Below are positions 30,166-30,187 of a stretch of DNA of 30,187 nt, piece by piece. The translations under genes were made by a program, and so were the position numbers. The notes under the pieces are model-generated. The model did no database searches. It saw nothing but the letters and a program-made list of their open reading frames with translations, and was not told where the DNA came from. Every line of letters starts with the position of its first letter. The first letter of the stretch is position 1. Location of the stretch: IMG/VR virus record IMGVR_UViG_3300032006_000052, positions 1 through 30,187 of that record; one strand, given 5' to 3'. Origin of the DNA: a virus.

Positions 30166-30187
30166 GTTTGAAAAATAAAAAAAATTT

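Noticed and set aside
1-30187. tRNA genes, CRISPR arrays, insertion sequences, attachment sites
   Set aside because: No cloverleaf with a recognisable TTCGA arm, no regular direct repeats with unique spacers, and no transposase or integrase motif was seen. A dedicated tRNA search would be needed to be certain.

Overview
The window looks like part of the genome of a marine T4-like myovirus infecting a very AT-rich bacterium, most plausibly a SAR11/Pelagibacter-type or similar streamlined host. The evidence is the gene set (T4-type family B DNA polymerase gp43, UvsX recombinase, gp41 replicative helicase, GH24 lysozyme, phage Hsp20), the low GC visible throughout, exact T4-type late promoter boxes (TATAAATA), and many small conserved marine-phage proteins. 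Every gene I accept is on the minus strand. Genes are packed with ATGA, TAATG or longer overlaps. I saw no tRNA, integrase, transposase or CRISPR array. The host assignment is inference.

Read in transcription order (high to low coordinate), the layout is as follows. (1) 30.1-25.7 kb: a perfect bidirectional terminator, a TATAAATA box, then four translationally coupled genes. They encode an exported Asn/Thr-repeat protein, an exported very acidic protein with a nidogen-like N-terminus, a membrane-anchored coiled-coil protein and a 29-residue membrane peptide. (2) 25.7-24.8 kb: a sigma70-type promoter and four small genes ending at a terminator. (3) 24.8-22.7 kb: Hsp20, a second promoter, small basic proteins (one with an AT-hook), and the lysozyme. 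(4) 22.9-16.5 kb: the replication block of gp43, a staphylococcal-nuclease homologue, a small membrane protein, UvsX, gp41 and a HAD phosphatase. (5) 16.5-4.9 kb: accessory genes including a PAP2-phosphatase fusion, a KxDG nucleotidyltransferase-like protein, an NMNAT-like nucleotidyltransferase, a P-loop kinase, an 898-residue modular protein and several likely virion or tail proteins. (6) 4.9-1.1 kb: conserved small genes, a peroxiredoxin, an HNH-like protein, an overlapping spanin pair with a holin-like membrane protein, and a small lipoprotein. (7) 0.85-0 kb: a ParB-domain protein running off the left edge.

Four patterns stand out. First, the 30-25.7 kb cassette is a single late transcription and translation unit of exported or membrane proteins of unknown purpose. 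Second, many 16.5-4.9 kb proteins start with a short leader ending in (L/I)-X-E, several of the form MK(T/S)F...E. This resembles the capsid-targeting peptides and prohead-protease sites of T4 internal proteins and suggests that enzymes are packaged in the head. Third, several sigma70-like promoters have the -10 box six bases from an ATG, predicting leaderless early mRNAs. Fourth, the small lipoprotein gene ends in an in-phase CCCAAAA heptamer followed by a 57-codon open -1 frame, a candidate programmed frameshift.

Family assignments come from motifs and memory of the families, not from database searches.
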